DNA from: a bacterium
GTDB taxonomy: Bacteria > SZUA-79 > Acidulodesulfobacterales > Acidulodesulfobacteraceae
Length of the DNA stretch: 52,664 nt
Direction of reading: 5' to 3'
Assembly (NCBI GenBank): GCA_027319095.1
Contig: DAHVNW010000009.1
Location: 1-52,664, forward strand
In this document: positions 51,537 through 52,664 of the stretch, piece by piece
Layout of the letters: the number at the start of each line of letters is the position of its first letter
Numbering within the stretch: position 1 is the first letter of the stretch
The notes under the pieces: model-generated
Told to the model about the DNA's origin: nothing
The model's database searches: none
Seen by the model: only the letters and a program-made list of their open reading frames with translations
Program-made: the position numbers and the translations under genes

Positions 51537-52664
51537 ATGCTTTTACGCAAATATGTTATTTTATGTCCGGACGGCGTAGCAGATTTGCCGCTGGCGGAAC
51601 TCGGCGGGAAAACCCCATTGGAATATGCCAAAACGCCCAATATGGATTCAGTCGCTGCTAGAGGGGTTACCGGATTAGTCAAAACTATTCCCTGCGGGTG
51701 TCTTCCCGGAAGCGACATAGGTTCTATGTCGATACTCGGATACGATCCGTTAAATTACTATACCGGCAGGTCTCCTCTCGAGGCTGCAAGCATGGGCGTC
51801 GAACTCGGAAAAGACGAGGTAGCGTTCAGGCTTAATCTTGTCAATATTCTGGAAAAAGACGGGAAAAAATATATGAACGATTACTCTGGCGGACATATAT
51901 CTACGGAAGAAGCAAAAGATATAATAGAAACTTTTCAAAAAGAACTTGGAGGAGATAAGTTTCAGTTTTATTCCGGAGTAAGCTACAGGCATCTTCTCAT
52001 AGCGAAAGGAGCCGATGTCCATAGTCTTAAGACCGTCGCGCCGCATGACATACCCGATTTGCAGATAGACGAATACCTTCCGCACGACTCGGTTTTATCG
52101 GAAGAAATATTAAATATAATGAAAAAAGCAGAGAAAATATTAAAAAGCCACGAGGTAAACAAAAAGAGGGTTGCCGCAGGAAAACTTCCGGCAAATTTCA
52201 TATGGCTTTGGGGGCAAGGCTGCAAGCCTGTCATGCCTACCCTTAAAGAAGCATACGGCCTGAGCGGTTCCGTTATTTCGGCGGTAGATTTGGTTAAAGG
52301 AATAGGCAGGTACGCCGGGCTTAAGGTAATAAACGTTCCTGGGGCTACCGGCTATTTGGATACAAATTATGAAGGCAAGGTCGAATACGGAATAGAGTCT
52401 TTAAAAGACGGCGATTTTGTATATATTCACGTCGAAGCCCCCGACGAAGCGTCTCATGAGGGAAGCATAGACAAAAAATTAAAAGCGATAGAAGATTTCG
52501 ATAAATTTATCGTGGGGGGGGTTTTGGAAGGACTTAAAAAATTTGAGGAATATACCTTAATGATTCTGCCCGACCATTACAATCAGGTTAAACTTAAAAA
52601 ACATACGCCCGAGCCGGTTCCTTTCTGCGGCTTTTCTGTTCAAATTAAAAATAAAAACAAGAAT
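51537..52664 (+). CDS. apgM: Cofactor-independent phosphoglycerate mutase, ApgM type (3' end outside window)
   Basis: The frame is open from the ATG at 51537 to the window end, giving 376 residues without a stop; the usual length is about 400. The start reads LLRKYVILCPDGVADLPLAELGGKTPLE, then AKTPNMDSVAARG, CLPGSDIGSMSILGYDP and YYTGRSPLEAASMG, all typical of the archaeal-type ApgM. It interconverts 3- and 2-phosphoglycerate using two metal ions. Members of this family next to hom and thrC may act as homoserine kinase-like enzymes in some bacteria; that is a family-context remark, not shown here. Confidence 0.92.
   Translation, partial: MLLRKYVILCPDGVADLPLAELGGKTPLEYAKTPNMDSVAARGVTGLVKTIPCGCLPGSDIGSMSILGYDPLNYYTGRSPLEAASMGVELGKDEVAFRLNLVNILEKDGKKYMNDYSGGHISTEEAKDIIETFQKELGGDKFQFYSGVSYRHLLIAKGADVHSLKTVAPHDIPDLQIDEYLPHDSVLSEEILNIMKKAEKILKSHEVNKKRVAAGKLPANFIWLWGQGCKPVMPTLKEAYGLSGSVISAVDLVKGIGRYAGLKVINVPGATGYLDTNYEGKVEYGIESLKDGDFVYIHVEAPDEASHEGSIDKKLKAIEDFDKFIVGGVLEGLKKFEEYTLMILPDHYNQVKLKKHTPEPVPFCGFSVQIKNKNKN

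Overview
The window is AT-rich DNA from a Gram-negative sulfur-metabolising bacterium. It encodes signal peptides, lipoproteins, a periplasmic c-type cytochrome and a complete dissimilatory sulfite/sulfate reductase gene set. The combination seen here (DsrAB with DsrD, DsrL, DsrN and DsrEFH, a DsrMK pair without DsrJOP, Sat-AprBA-QmoABC, a proton-pumping pyrophosphatase and Sox-type proteins) resembles what I recall for uncultured deltaproteobacterial Sva0485 / Candidatus Acidulodesulfobacterales genomes. That assignment is inference; no 16S rRNA gene is present.

Layout. (1) 1-3.9 kb: the end of a SoxB-like gene, a SoxA-like diheme cytochrome and four exported DsrE-like paralogues, the last a lipoprotein. 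(2) 4.1-8.6 kb: a TetR regulator with its own promoter and operator, then TusA, a YeeE/YedE transporter, a small membrane protein, a DsrE-like protein, two small proteins (one of 57 residues), a periplasmic rhodanese and a small secreted peptide. (3) 9.0-24 kb: mostly housekeeping genes (queH, plsY, mrp, trxA, two CNNM/CorC proteins, thiL, lon, hsp20, galU, a TlpA-like protein, tRNA-Ser) with a divergent pair of a two-winged-helix zinc-ribbon regulator and an unassigned radical SAM enzyme. (4) 24.3-34.7 kb: dsrN, dsrAB, dsrD, dsrL, dsrC, dsrM, dsrK, dsrE, dsrF, dsrH. (5) 34.9-45.9 kb: sat, aprB, aprA, qmoA, qmoB, qmoC, hppA. (6) 46-52.7 kb: tadA, lipA, an AlaC-like aminotransferase, hom, thrC and a partial apgM.

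How it fits together. In the reductive direction Sat activates sulfate, HppA recovers energy from the pyrophosphate, AprBA with QmoABC makes sulfite, and DsrAB with DsrD, DsrC and DsrMK takes sulfite to sulfide. DsrL and DsrEFH are best known from sulfur oxidisers, and SoxA/SoxB, TusA, YeeE and rhodanese suggest that thiosulfate or sulfane sulfur is also handled from the periplasm inward. The locus therefore looks able to run sulfur chemistry in both directions.

Most notable points: the DsrC in this dsr cluster has only the penultimate cysteine, with alanine in place of the second conserved cysteine; a cassette of four exported DsrE-like proteins surrounds a SoxA-like cytochrome; and a tRNA-Ser duplicate is interrupted by two short insertions.
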